The position numbers were made by a program, and so were the translations under genes. The notes below the pieces were generated by a model, which did not search any database, had not been told where the DNA came from, and worked only from the letters and a program-made list of their open reading frames with translations. 64,000 bases of DNA from Roseateles sp. SL47 (GTDB taxonomy: Bacteria > Pseudomonadota > Gammaproteobacteria > Burkholderiales > Burkholderiaceae_C), in the NCBI RefSeq assembly GCF_026625885.1, contig NZ_CP113068.1:5146001-5210000 (forward strand), written 5' to 3'. Positions 16,138 to 25,197 of the stretch are shown here, in pieces (position 1 is the stretch's first letter; each line of letters begins with the position of its first letter).

Positions 16138-16227
16138 TATTCCACTCCCTATCCCAATCCCACTCCCAATCCCTATTCCACTCCCAATCCCTATTCCACT
16201 CCCTATCCCTCTCCCTATTCCACTCCT
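16138..16227. repeat. 15-copy degenerate hexamer array, C-rich on plus strand
   Basis: Fifteen consecutive hexamers follow the pattern NNYYCC, mainly actccc, tatccc, aatccc and tattcc, with CCC runs falling in a strict 6-bp phase at 16147, 16153, 16159, 16165, 16171, 16183, 16189, 16201, 16207 and 16213. A higher-order 18-bp unit (aatccctattccactccc) is repeated exactly at 16168 and 16186. There is no G on the plus strand in this stretch. The minus strand reads (GGGNNN)n and is strongly predicted to form G-quadruplexes. Two copies of ttccgcgcccac follow at 16242-16265. Confidence 0.9.
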
Positions 16228-16624
16228 CTTCTCACGCCTATTTCCGCGCCCACTTCCGCGCCCACTTCCACCCCTTTCATCGCCTGCGCAATTCGTCCAT
16301 TGTTATGCGCTGCTGCCCTGGATCTGTGCCCGAATGGGACTTCGTTTCTCGTCCAAGGACGATGCGCAGAGGCAATGCGCTGGGAGATCCGCGCCCCTCC
16401 CCAGGATGGGAGGTTCTGCTCGGCTACAATCACCCTCAACGCTACGGCCACAGTCTTGCCGCAGCCTGATGTTTTGAGTGCTTGTTCAAGGCCTGCCAGC
16501 CCCCTTTGGCGCCAGATGCCCTGACCTCTCTTCACAGCGATCTCCACAGCAGCCGAAGACTGGCACCTCCTCACGGGACGGTGTGCTGCACATGCCCAGC
16601 GTGGGCACCACAACAAAGCAGCCT

Positions 16625-18250
16625 ATGAGTTTTGATGCACTGGGACTCTCCCAGCCCCTGCTTCGCGCCATTGCCGAAGTTGGATACTCCTCTCCTACCC
16701 CTATCCAGAGCCAAGCCATTCCCGCTGTTCTCAGCGGTGGCGACCTGATGGCCGGCGCCCAGACCGGCACCGGCAAGACAGCCGGTTTCACCCTGCCCTT
16801 GCTGCAGCGCCTCTCGACCGGCAAGCCGGTGCGCGACGCTCGCGGCCGCGTGGCCGTGCGGGCCCTGGTGCTCACACCCACCCGTGAACTCGCCGCCCAG
16901 GTCGAAGAAAGCGTGCGCACCTACGGCAAGTACCTGCCGCTCACCAGCATGGTGATGTTCGGGGGTGTCGGTATGCAGCCGCAAATCGACAAGCTGCGCA
17001 AGGGCGTGGACATTCTGGTGGCCACCCCGGGCCGCCTGCTGGACCATGCGCAGCAAGGCACGCTGGACCTGTCTCATGTCGAGATTCTGGTGCTGGACGA
17101 AGCCGACCGCATGCTGGACATGGGCTTCATCCACGACATCAAGAAGGTGCTGGCCCTGCTGCCGCAGAAGAAGCAGAGCCTGCTGTTCTCGGCCACCTTC
17201 AGCGACGAGATCAAGGCACTGGCCGACCGTCTGCTGGACAAGCCGGGCCTGATCGAAGTGGCGCGCCGCAATGCAACGGCCGACACCATCGCGCAGAAGA
17301 TCCACCCGGTGGACCGCGACAAAAAGAAGGAACTGCTGGCCCATCTGATCCGTCAGCATGACTGGCATCAGGTGCTGGTGTTCACGCGCATGAAGCATGG
17401 CGCCAATCGCCTGGCCGAGTTCCTGGACAAGCAGGGCATCACCGCCATGGCCATCCACGGCAACAAGAGCCAGGGTGCGCGGACCAAGGCGCTGGCCGAG
17501 TTCAAGAGCGGCGACCTGCAGGTGCTGGTGGCGACCGACATCGCTGCGCGCGGGATCGACATCGACCAGCTGCCCCACGTGGTGAACTACGAGTTGCCCA
17601 ATGTGTCGGAAGACTACGTGCACCGTATCGGCCGTACCGGCCGTGCCGGCGCGCAGGGCGAGGCCCTCTCTCTGGTGTGTATCGACGAGGAAGGCTTCCT
17701 GCGCGACATCCAGAAGCTGATCAAGCGCGAGATCCCCCGCGAGGTGGTGCCTGGCTTCGAGCCGGACCCGAATGCCAAGCCGGAGCCGATCGTGATGGGC
17801 CGCATGGTGCTCAACGGCGGCCTGGGCAAGTCCGGCGGTTCGCCGCGCCCCAGCGGTGGCGGTGGCCAGCGCCGTGGCGGTGGAGGACGTGACGGTGGGC
17901 GCGAAGGTGGGCGCGAAGGTGGACGGGATAGCAGCCGTGCCGGTGCCACCGGTGGCCAGGGACGTCCGGGCGCCAGCCATGGCGCCAGCCGTTCGGGGCA
18001 AGGTCAAAGCCAGGGCCAAGGTCGTGGCGGCCAGGGTGGCGGACGCCCTGCGGGCAGCGGCGGTGGTGCACCGTCGGGCCGTGCCGGTGCGCCTCAAGGC
18101 CAGGCTCGTCAAGGCCAGGGCCAGGGCCAAGCTCGTCAAGGGCAGGGCCAAGGGCAGCCGCGTCAAGGTGATCGTCGTCCGTCGGGCGCCTCCGGCAACG
18201 GCGGCCGCTCTTCCGGCGCCGCACTGACCCGCCCCAAGTCACAGAACTGA
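16625..18250 (+). CDS. rhlE: DEAD-box RNA helicase, RhlE type, with long RGG/GQ tail
   Basis: The 541-residue protein has the complete DEAD-box set in order: Q motif ([11 protein letters not shown]...[10 protein letters not shown]), Walker [28 protein letters not shown], the FSATFS motif, [11 protein letters not shown] and [10 protein letters not shown]. It unwinds RNA duplexes during ribosome assembly and mRNA decay. From about residue 400 the tail becomes glycine/arginine/glutamine-rich ([18 protein letters not shown], then repeated [10 protein letters not shown]), about 140 disordered residues likely to bind RNA or drive condensation. An alternative ATG at 16592 would add 11 residues. It ends about 140 bp before a strong terminator. 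Confidence 0.92.
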   Translation: MSFDALGLSQPLLRAIAEVGYSSPTPIQSQAIPAVLSGGDLMAGAQTGTGKTAGFTLPLLQRLSTGKPVRDARGRVAVRALVLTPTRELAAQVEESVRTYGKYLPLTSMVMFGGVGMQPQIDKLRKGVDILVATPGRLLDHAQQGTLDLSHVEILVLDEADRMLDMGFIHDIKKVLALLPQKKQSLLFSATFSDEIKALADRLLDKPGLIEVARRNATADTIAQKIHPVDRDKKKELLAHLIRQHDWHQVLVFTRMKHGANRLAEFLDKQGITAMAIHGNKSQGARTKALAEFKSGDLQVLVATDIAARGIDIDQLPHVVNYELPNVSEDYVHRIGRTGRAGAQGEALSLVCIDEEGFLRDIQKLIKREIPREVVPGFEPDPNAKPEPIVMGRMVLNGGLGKSGGSPRPSGGGGQRRGGGGRDGGREGGREGGRDSSRAGATGGQGRPGASHGASRSGQGQSQGQGRGGQGGGRPAGSGGGAPSGRAGAPQGQARQGQGQGQARQGQGQGQPRQGDRRPSGASGNGGRSSGAALTRPKSQN

Positions 18251-18390
18251 GCGCCCCCTCGCAGGGTGGGAGCCGAGGCCAGCCCTGGCTGCCTCGCTCC
18301 GGCCCAGATGCGGATGGCGGTGCGCCACCGCGCGAGACGTGCCATCGGCCCGCCGTCAGCACGCGCGCACTGAAGGCCTGCCATAGCAAG

Positions 18391-18418
18391 AAGCGATCCC
18401 CCGGGGTCGCTTTTTTAT
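18391..18418 (+). terminator. rho-independent terminator after rhlE
   Basis: AGCGATCCC and GGGTCGCT pair (one G-T pair) around a short loop and are followed by TTTTTTATTT. It lies 140 bp downstream of the rhlE stop codon. Confidence 0.85.
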
Positions 18419-18429
18419 TTCCAGGACGG

Positions 18430-18485
18430 CATCCGTCATCCGTCATCCGTCATCCGTCATCCGCCATTCGTCATTCGTCATTCCT
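18430..18485. repeat. 7-bp tandem array, eight copies
   Basis: Four perfect copies of catccgt are followed by catccgc, two copies of cattcgt and cattcct. The array lies between the rhlE terminator and mnmC. The rest of this 322-bp gap (18251-18572) shows no gene. Confidence 0.9.
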
Positions 18486-18572
18486 CGTCCGCCCTTCAAC
18501 AGCCCTCGCCCACCGCCAGGCGTTCCGGCTGCAACACCGCTCCCGCTCACGGCATACTCGCGGCCGTAAGCC

Positions 18573-20546
18573 ATGAAGACCGCGCCCATCCTCCCGGCTG
18601 TTGTTGATTTTTCCGACGCCAGCACCCCTTTCTCGCCGACCTACGGCGACTACTACCACACGCCCTCTGGCGCCATCGGCCAGGCGAACCACGTCTTTCT
18701 TGGAGGCAATGGGCTGCCTGGCCGCTGGTCAGGGCGCACCCGCTTCGTGGTGCTGGAGACCGGCTTCGGCCTCGGCCACAACTTCCTCGCCACCTGGGCG
18801 GCGTGGCGCGCCGACCCCGCGCACTGCGACCACCTCATCTTCATCAGCATCGACAAGCACCCGCTACGACGGGAGGACCTGGCGCGGGCCCATGCCCAGT
18901 CGCCGGAGCCCGAGTTGGCCCAGGCGCTGCTGGCCGAGTGGCCCGTGCTGAGCCCCAATCTGCACACCCTGGATTTCGAGGGCGGTCGGGTCCGGCTGCT
19001 GCTGGCCCTGGGTGATGTGCTGGCGTGGTTGCCCGCGTTGGTGGCCCAGGTGGATGCCTTTTATCTCGACGGCTTCGCGCCTTCCAAGAACCCGCAGATG
19101 TGGGAGCCGGAGGTGTTCAAACAGTTGAATCGCCTGTCCGCGCCAGGGGCAACGGCGGCCACCTGGTGCCTGGCCCGGCGTTTGCATGAAGGGCTGGCAG
19201 CGGTCGGCTTCCGGGTGGAGCGTGTGCCGGGTTTTGCACGCCGCCGTGAAATGACCAGCGCCTTTTTCGAGCCGCGTTTTCGGCCGTCACCAGCCCCGGG
19301 GCGCATTGCCGCTGCCGCCGGGGCGCGTGAAGTGCTGGTGGTGGGTGCGGGGCTGGCTGGGGCTGCATGCGCGCGTGCGCTGCGGCGTCGAGGCCTCTCC
19401 TGCACGGTGCTGGAGGCCGGGTCAGCGCCGGCCGGGCAGGCCTCCGGCAATCCCGGCGGGCTGTTTCATGGCACCTTGCATGGCGATGACGGTCCCCATG
19501 CCCGATTCAACCGAACGGCCGCGCTGGCGACCGAGCGGGAACTGCGCCGGCTGGCGCCGTCCCTGCCCTGGCTGCAATGGGGGCTGCTGCGGGTGGAACG
19601 GGACGAGCTGACGGATGCCCGTCTGGCGCCGATGCAGCGGCTGCTGGCTGCCACCGGGCTGCCGACCGACTATGTACAGGCCCTGACCGCCGACGAAGCA
19701 AGCCGGCACGCCGGGCTGCCGCTGGCGCAGCCCGCCTGGTTTTTTCCGGGCGGTGGTGCGGTTTCGCCCGCAGCGCTGATTGCGGCCTGGCTGGCGGAAG
19801 CCGGTGTGGCGCCACGCACGGACGCTGCCGTGGCTTGCTTGCGTCGAATCGACGCAGGCCCCGCCCCCCGCTGGCAAGCGTGTGATGCACAAGGGCGCGT
19901 GCTGGCCGAAGCGGATGCGGTGGTGCTCGCGGCGGGCACGGCCAACGATCGTTTGAGTGCGCCTTGGCTGGCGGGCCCCGCCTGGCCCTGGCTATCCCAA
20001 CGTGGGCAGCTCAGTGTGGCGGCTGCGGGTGCGGCTTCAGCGCTGCCCACAAGGCCGGTGGCTGGTGTGGGTTATGCCCTGGCGCTGCCGGACGGCCGCC
20101 TCTGTTTTGGTGCCAGCGCCGATGCCGGCGATGCAGAGCCGGCGCTACGCATGGCGGATCAGGTCCAGAACCTGCAGCGGCTGGGTCAGTTGCTGCCCCG
20201 CTTGCGGCTGGCCGACCACACGCCTTCCGATGCAGCCGACGGCGGCCTGCTTCCATTGCAAGGGCGTGTCGGATGGCGCAGCCTGGTGCCGGACCGGCTC
20301 CCCATCGTCGGTGTGTTGCCCAGCGCCGTCCCCACCCAACGGGCCGAGCAGGCGCGTTTCTGGCCGCGACATCCGGGGCTTCTGATCTGCGGAGGGCTGG
20401 CGTCCCGGGGCATCACCTGGGCCACCCTGTGCGGCGATCTGCTGGCGGCTCAGATCACCGGGGAACCGCTGCCGTTGGAATCGGATCTGGTGGACATCCT
20501 GGACCCGGCGCGCTTCGGCGCGAAGTTGCAGCGGCGCTTGTGCTGA
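18573..20546 (+). CDS. mnmC: bifunctional tRNA wobble-uridine modification enzyme MnmC
   Basis: MnmC completes mnm5s2U34 in tRNA. The C-terminal FAD domain removes the carboxymethyl group and the N-terminal SAM domain methylates the amine. The 657-residue protein has both: residues 1-240 carry FSPTYGDYYH and VLETGFGLGHNFLATW (SAM site) plus DAFYLDGFAPSKNP, and from about residue 250 a dinucleotide fold VLVVGAGLAGAACARAL begins the oxidoreductase. It ends in the usual RGITWATLCGDLLAAQI block. It is full length and stands alone, with a small monooxygenase gene convergent 16 bp downstream. Confidence 0.93.
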   Translation: MKTAPILPAVVDFSDASTPFSPTYGDYYHTPSGAIGQANHVFLGGNGLPGRWSGRTRFVVLETGFGLGHNFLATWAAWRADPAHCDHLIFISIDKHPLRREDLARAHAQSPEPELAQALLAEWPVLSPNLHTLDFEGGRVRLLLALGDVLAWLPALVAQVDAFYLDGFAPSKNPQMWEPEVFKQLNRLSAPGATAATWCLARRLHEGLAAVGFRVERVPGFARRREMTSAFFEPRFRPSPAPGRIAAAAGAREVLVVGAGLAGAACARALRRRGLSCTVLEAGSAPAGQASGNPGGLFHGTLHGDDGPHARFNRTAALATERELRRLAPSLPWLQWGLLRVERDELTDARLAPMQRLLAATGLPTDYVQALTADEASRHAGLPLAQPAWFFPGGGAVSPAALIAAWLAEAGVAPRTDAAVACLRRIDAGPAPRWQACDAQGRVLAEADAVVLAAGTANDRLSAPWLAGPAWPWLSQRGQLSVAAAGAASALPTRPVAGVGYALALPDGRLCFGASADAGDAEPALRMADQVQNLQRLGQLLPRLRLADHTPSDAADGGLLPLQGRVGWRSLVPDRLPIVGVLPSAVPTQRAEQARFWPRHPGLLICGGLASRGITWATLCGDLLAAQITGEPLPLESDLVDILDPARFGAKLQRRLC

Positions 20547-20562
20547 GCACCTGAGGTGGCCT

Positions 20563-20910
20563 TCACGACGCCACGGCCCACGCCGGCTGCCCCGGCTGTG
20601 TCGGAGACACCAGAGCGCTGCTGACCGTGCGCGACACCAGCAACGGAATGATGGTGCCAAAACCCAAGCGCTGGAAATGCTCCGAAGCGCGGTGGGCGTC
20701 CAACCCCGCAGCATCGGTGTACTGCTCCAGAATCACGAAGCGGTCCGGGTCCTGGGGCGAACGGTAGTAGTCGTAGGAGAGATTGGCGGGCTCCTGACGG
20801 GTCGCGGCCGTGAGCTGACCCAGCAGTTCACTGACCTGGTCGCCATGGCCCGGCTTGGCGTGGTAGTAGGCGATGACCTGCAGATACGGTGCGGCGGATG
20901 TGTCGGACAT
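20563..20910 (-). CDS. antibiotic biosynthesis monooxygenase (ABM) domain protein
   Basis: The 115-residue protein is a single ABM-fold domain: LQVIAYYHAKPGHGDQVSELL, then EPANLSYDYYRSPQDPDRFVILEQYTD and AHRASEHFQ. Family members include quinol monooxygenases such as YgiN and small heme- or cofactor-independent enzymes; the substrate is unknown. The ATG at 20910 has GGAG upstream. About 20 extra C-terminal residues follow the domain. It is divergent from the chemoreceptor gene. Confidence 0.82.
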   Translation of the reverse strand: MSDTSAAPYLQVIAYYHAKPGHGDQVSELLGQLTAATRQEPANLSYDYYRSPQDPDRFVILEQYTDAAGLDAHRASEHFQRLGFGTIIPLLVSRTVSSALVSPTQPGQPAWAVAS

Positions 20911-21158
20911 AAAGACTCCGGGGATGCGAAACACTCCGACCGATGCTGCCTGAAACACAGCGACCCCGTCGTCACCGAGGGCCTCACATTGCGCGCCTGT
21001 CGCACGACCGCTTGACTGACACCGGCCCAGGGCCTCGCCGCGGGCCGATTCGTGGAATTGTTGACTCAAGTCTTCCCACGTCCAGCCGATAAGGCCCGAA
21101 GATGCCCCGCTTCGGGGCACTGGACCTCATTTCGCCTCAAAAAAGGGAGCAAAAAAAC

Positions 21159-22709
21159 GTGATCACTTCCATTGCAGGCCGCTCCATCGGCCAGCGCCTG
21201 GGTCTGGTGCTGGGCTTGGTGCTATTGATTTCTTTCGTGGGCTCGGGCTTGAGCTATGTGGCGCTGAAGCGTGTGGCGGAAGACACCAGCAGGATGTTCA
21301 ATGATGACCTGATGGCTGAGCGCGCCGCCAGCGACTGGTTCCGCAACATCACCAACGGCGTGAACCGCACCACCGCCATTGCCATCAGCTCGGACACCAG
21401 CCTGACCGAGTTCTTCGCTGCCAGCGTTGCCGAATCGACCAAACAGGCGGGTGAACTGCAGAAGAAGCTGGACGGCTACATGAAGACGCCAGACGAGCGC
21501 GTGCTGTTCGAGAAGCTCGGTGAAGCGCGCAAAGCCTATCTCAGCACCCGCGACGCGGTGATGGCGGCCAAGAAGGCCGGTGAAGCGGACAAGGCTCGCC
21601 AGATCTTTGATCAGCAGTTCCAGCCTGCGGCGACGAAGTTCCAGGAGGGCATCCAGGCGATCGTGCAGAACCAGCGCAGTTCCCTGGACGATGCGGCCAA
21701 GAAAGTGGACAGCTCCAATTCGAATGCCCGCACCAACCTGCTGGTGTTCTCGTTGATCGCGCTGGCGCTGGGCGTGTGGTTTGCCGTGACGCTGACCCGT
21801 TCCATCACCCGGCCGCTGCGCGGTGCCGCAGGCGTGGCCGACGCCATCGCCCATTTCGACCTGAGCCGTCCAGTGCCGCGCGGCGGTGCCGATGAAACCG
21901 GCCAGTTGCTGGGGTCCTTGAGCGGCATGCAGGAGCAATTGCTGAAGTTGATCGGCGACGTGCGCAGCTCTGCAGAGAACATCGGCACGGCCAGCGCCGA
22001 AATTGCCACCGGCAACCATGACCTGAGCGCTCGCACCGAGCAAACCGCTTCCAACCTGCAGCAGGTGGCGGCGTCGATGACGCAGCTCACCGGCACGGTG
22101 CGCCAGACGGCCGACAGCGCCATGACGGCCAATCAGTTGTCCAGCTCGGCAGCGGAGACCGCGCAACGCGGCGGTGCGGTGATGGGAGAGATGGTGGCCA
22201 CCATGGGCGCCATCTCGGAGAGCTCTCGCAAGATTGCCGACATCATCGGTGTGATCGACGGCATTGCCTTCCAGACCAACATCCTAGCGCTGAATGCGGC
22301 CGTGGAAGCGGCACGGGCCGGTGAACAGGGCCGTGGCTTCGCCGTGGTGGCCAGCGAGGTGCGCTCCCTGGCGCAGCGGAGTGCGGAAGCCGCCAAGGAG
22401 ATCAAGTCGCTGATTGGCGCCAGCGTGGACAGGGTGGAAAACGGTTCCCGTCTGGTGGCGGACGCAGGCGGCACCATGACCGACATCGTGGCGAGCGTTC
22501 AACGCGTGGCAGACATCATTGGCGAGATCAGCGCTGCGGCTCGCGAGCAGAGCGACGGGATCAACCAGGTCAATGCGGCTGTGGGCCATCTGGACCAGAT
22601 GACGCAGCAGAACGCCGCGCTGGTGGAGGAATCCGCCGCTGCTGCAGAAAGCCTGAAGGAGCAATCTCAGCGGCTTGCCAGCGCGATCTCGGTGTTCCGG
22701 CTGCGCTGA
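21159..22709 (+). CDS. methyl-accepting chemotaxis protein
   Basis: The 516-residue chemoreceptor has a first membrane helix (about 14-36, LGLVLGLVLLISFVGSGL), a periplasmic four-helix-bundle ligand domain of about 150 residues, a second helix (about 192-210), a HAMP domain (LTRSITRPLRGAAGV...) and a cytoplasmic signalling domain. The conserved hairpin tip is GIAFQTNILALNAAVEAARAGEQGRGFAVVA, split here by context. No C-terminal CheR-tethering pentapeptide is present. I chose the GTG at 21159 because GGGAG lies nine bases upstream; an in-frame ATG at 21102 lacks a site. A terminator follows 37 bp downstream. No che genes are nearby. Confidence 0.9.
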   Translation: MITSIAGRSIGQRLGLVLGLVLLISFVGSGLSYVALKRVAEDTSRMFNDDLMAERAASDWFRNITNGVNRTTAIAISSDTSLTEFFAASVAESTKQAGELQKKLDGYMKTPDERVLFEKLGEARKAYLSTRDAVMAAKKAGEADKARQIFDQQFQPAATKFQEGIQAIVQNQRSSLDDAAKKVDSSNSNARTNLLVFSLIALALGVWFAVTLTRSITRPLRGAAGVADAIAHFDLSRPVPRGGADETGQLLGSLSGMQEQLLKLIGDVRSSAENIGTASAEIATGNHDLSARTEQTASNLQQVAASMTQLTGTVRQTADSAMTANQLSSSAAETAQRGGAVMGEMVATMGAISESSRKIADIIGVIDGIAFQTNILALNAAVEAARAGEQGRGFAVVASEVRSLAQRSAEAAKEIKSLIGASVDRVENGSRLVADAGGTMTDIVASVQRVADIIGEISAAAREQSDGINQVNAAVGHLDQMTQQNAALVEESAAAAESLKEQSQRLASAISVFRLR

Positions 22710-22746
22710 GCACGGCTTGGCGCAGCGATCTGCGCCTTCGATATGA

Positions 22747-22777
22747 AACAAGGGGCCGAGGGCCCCTTGTTTTTTGG
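22747..22777 (+). terminator. rho-independent terminator after chemoreceptor gene
   Basis: ACAAGGGGCC pairs perfectly with GGCCCCTTGT around a three-base loop and is followed by TTTTTT. It is among the strongest terminators in the window. Confidence 0.92.
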
Positions 22778-22795
22778 TGCGGGTTGCTGCTGCGG

Positions 22796-22858
22796 CTTCT
22801 GGCGCTTTTGGCGCTTTTGGAGCTTTTGGAGCTTCTGGCGCTTCTGGCGCTTCTGACC
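22796..22858. repeat. 9-bp tandem array, seven copies
   Basis: Seven copies of a 9-bp unit (cttctggcg, cttttggcg, cttttggag, cttttggag, cttctggcg, cttctggcg, cttctgacc) fill the gap between the chemoreceptor terminator and the rpiA stop codon. Unit length and copy number equal those of the array at 5725-5787, but the unit sequence differs. Confidence 0.88.
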
Positions 22859-22860
22859 CT

Positions 22861-23520
22861 TCAGAACGTCAGGGTCTTCACACCGGTCGACGTGCCCAGC
22901 AGGCAGACCGACGCTTTGTTGCGGGCAAACACCCCCACCGTCACCACGCCCGGCCATTGGGTGACTTCGGCCTCAAACGCTGCGGGGTCGGTGATGCCCA
23001 GGCCCCGCACATCCAGGATGTGGCAGCTGTTGTCGGTGACGCAGCCCTCGCGCAGCGTGGCTTGGCCTCCCATCGCAGCGAAGCGCCGGGCAATCTGCGC
23101 GGCCGCCATCGGAATGACTTCCACCGGCAGCGGGAAACGGCCCAGCGTGTCGACCAGCTTGCTCTCGTCGGCAATGCAGATGAAACGCTCGGCCAGGTCG
23201 GCCACGATCTTTTCGCGCGTCAGCGCGGCACCGCCGCCCTTGACCATGTGGCCGCGATGATCGATTTCATCGGCCCCGTCGATGTACACCTGCAGCGACT
23301 GCACCTCCGAAGCCTCCAGCACCGGAATTCCCAGCGCCTTCATCCGCTCGGTGCTGCGCACCGAGCTGGACACCGCGCCGGCAATGCGGACGCCACTCGC
23401 GGCCAGGGCATCAATGAACTTGTCCACGGTGGACCCGGTCCCGACGCCCACGATGGTGTCCGGCGTCACGTACTGCAATGCGGCTTGGCCAACCAGGGTC
23501 TTCAATTCGTCTTGGGTCAT
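22861..23520 (-). CDS. rpiA: ribose-5-phosphate isomerase A
   Basis: RpiA interconverts ribose-5-phosphate and ribulose-5-phosphate in the pentose phosphate pathway. The 219-residue protein has the canonical motifs: [38 protein letters not shown] (catalytic acid), [14 protein letters not shown] and the ending [10 protein letters not shown]. The length is normal. The ATG at 23520 overlaps the stop of the upstream small membrane protein gene (TCATGGG region), so translation may be coupled. No good Shine-Dalgarno is visible, which fits coupling. Confidence 0.95.
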   Translation of the reverse strand: MTQDELKTLVGQAALQYVTPDTIVGVGTGSTVDKFIDALAASGVRIAGAVSSSVRSTERMKALGIPVLEASEVQSLQVYIDGADEIDHRGHMVKGGGAALTREKIVADLAERFICIADESKLVDTLGRFPLPVEVIPMAAAQIARRFAAMGGQATLREGCVTDNSCHILDVRGLGITDPAAFEAEVTQWPGVVTVGVFARNKASVCLLGTSTGVKTLTF

Positions 23521-23882
23521 GGGAGCACTCGTGCGGAAATGGGGAAGAAAGTGAGGAGAAAGAGGGGGGAGAGCAAGCCCGCCATTATCGCGTCCCGCTC
23601 GCTGAGCCGGACGCCCAGCCACTCAGACGACCGCAATCCAAGGGCCGCAATCCAAGGGCCACAAACGATGACCACAGCCCACAGCAGCAAGGAGCCCAGG
23701 CACTGGCACGGGCGCCGACTGAGCGCATCGAGCCGTGGCCCCCAGCCAAGCATGCGCAACTCAAACACCAGCAAGCTCCCGAACAAGGTGGACAGCCCGA
23801 TCAGATGGACCGTCTCCAATGCCGGGTAGACCCAGGGATGGGACGCCAGGGAGGACAGGGAGCTGAGGTCCAAGGCGTCCAT
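23517..23882 (-). CDS. small membrane protein, possibly a shortened DUF6644-like protein
   Basis: The 121-residue protein has about three hydrophobic segments. Its opening, [33 protein letters not shown], resembles the DUF6644 family of membrane proteins, but those are usually about 150 residues and continue differently after the second helix. A 14-bp tandem duplication (23631-23658) lies in the part where similarity ends, and 14 is not a multiple of three, so the C-terminal third may be in a shifted frame. It overlaps the rpiA start by 4 bp. The function is unknown. Confidence 0.6.
   Translation of the reverse strand: MDALDLSSLSSLASHPWVYPALETVHLIGLSTLFGSLLVFELRMLGWGPRLDALSRRPCQCLGSLLLWAVVIVCGPWIAALGLRSSEWLGVRLSERDAIMAGLLSPLFLLTFFPISARVLP
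23631..23658. repeat. 14-bp perfect tandem duplication in small membrane protein gene
   Basis: The unit ccgcaatccaaggg occurs twice without a gap inside the coding frame of the small membrane protein. A 14-bp insertion changes the reading frame of everything downstream on the minus strand. Confidence 0.9.
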
Positions 23883-23890
23883 CGGACGGG

Positions 23891-25033
23891 TTATGCCAGC
23901 GGGCGCACGGGCTGCTCGCGTCGTTGCCGCACCGCTGTGGCGAGATCACGCAGCAGCGGCTCGGTCTGGCTCCAGCCCAGGCAGGCATCGGTGATGGACA
24001 CACCGGGCAGCAGATCGGCCTTGGTCTGGCCGGGCATCAGGTCCTGGCGGCCCGGCTGCAGATGGGATTCGATCATCACCCCTGCCACACGACGATCACC
24101 ACCAGCGATCTGGCCGGCCACATCGCGCCCCACATCGATTTGACGCTCAAACTTCTTGGACGAGTTGGCGTGGGAGAAATCGATCATCAGCTCCTGCCGC
24201 AGGCCTGCGGCCTTCAGCGCCTCGGCGGCGGATTGCACCGAGGCCGCGTCGTAATTGGGCGCCTTGCCACCGCGCAGGATCAGGTGGCAGTCGTCATTGC
24301 CGCGGGTTTCGAAGATGGCGGCCATGCCCATCTTGGTCATGCCCATGAAGGCATGGCTGGCGCGAGCCGCCAGCACCGCGTCCGCAGCGATCTTGACCGA
24401 CCCGTCGGTACCGTTCTTGAAGCCCACCGGACAGGACAGGCCAGAAGCGAGCTGGCGGTGGCTCTGGCTTTCGGTGGTGCGCGCGCCGATGGCGCCCCAG
24501 GCGATCAGGTCGGAGATGTATTGGGGCGAGAGCAGGTCCAGGAATTCGGTGCCGGCCGGCAGGCCCAGCGCCGTAACGTCCAGCAGCAGTTGGCGCGCCA
24601 GACGCAGACCTTCGTTCATGTGGAAGCTGCCGTCCAGATGCGGGTCGTTGATGTAGCCCTTCCAGCCGACCGTGGTGCGAGGCTTCTCGAAGTAGACCCG
24701 CATGACGATGAGCAGATCTTTCTGAAGCTCCGAACGCAAGTCCTTCAGCAGGCGGGCATAGTCCATCGCCTGGCCGTGATCGTGGATGGAGCACGGACCC
24801 ACCACGCACAGCAGCCGGTCATCCCGGCCATGCAGCACATCGCTGATCTCCTGACGGGCGGACTCCACGATGCGGAGCGAAGCTTCCGGCAAGGGCAGTT
24901 CATCCAGCAGAAGCGCCGGGGAGATGAGGGGACGCACGGCGCCAATGCGGGTGTCGTCGGTACGGGTGGAATCGCGGGTGGCGTCGGCGCTGCCGACTTC
25001 GCGGTCCTGCTGCGGATGGTCAAGAGTGTTCAT
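23891..25033 (-). CDS. aroG: 3-deoxy-7-phosphoheptulonate synthase, class I (AroG/AroF type)
   Basis: The enzyme condenses phosphoenolpyruvate and erythrose-4-phosphate in the first step of aromatic amino acid synthesis. The 380-residue protein shows LLCVVGPCSIHDHGQAMDYA, MRVYFEKPRTTVGWKG, PAGTEFLDLLSPQY, SCPVGFKNGTDG and DFSHANSSK, the standard metal- and substrate-binding blocks of class I enzymes. An extra acidic stretch of about 30 residues precedes the usual N-terminal allosteric segment. Which amino acid inhibits it cannot be told. It lies 8 bp upstream of the small membrane protein gene and is divergent from pyrD. Confidence 0.93.
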   Translation of the reverse strand: MNTLDHPQQDREVGSADATRDSTRTDDTRIGAVRPLISPALLLDELPLPEASLRIVESARQEISDVLHGRDDRLLCVVGPCSIHDHGQAMDYARLLKDLRSELQKDLLIVMRVYFEKPRTTVGWKGYINDPHLDGSFHMNEGLRLARQLLLDVTALGLPAGTEFLDLLSPQYISDLIAWGAIGARTTESQSHRQLASGLSCPVGFKNGTDGSVKIAADAVLAARASHAFMGMTKMGMAAIFETRGNDDCHLILRGGKAPNYDAASVQSAAEALKAAGLRQELMIDFSHANSSKKFERQIDVGRDVAGQIAGGDRRVAGVMIESHLQPGRQDLMPGQTKADLLPGVSITDACLGWSQTEPLLRDLATAVRQRREQPVRPLA

Positions 25034-25197
25034 GGCGGTGGGCGGTGGGGCCGGTAACAGAGCCGGTGACTGCGCCGATTATCCGCGCCCAGCGTCCATC
25101 GAGGGGCCGACCTCCCTCCCGCAGGGGGCTCCCTCTCCTCCAAGCGCAGGAATTGAAGGGAAAAGGAGGCACCGGCGCGGGGCCCTAAAATGCCGCC

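Noticed and set aside
16031..16524. Plus-strand frames encoding PIPIPLP, PYSTPNP and SLSQSHSQS runs
   Set aside because: They are translations of the hexamer array in its three frames; no ribosome site or family supports them.
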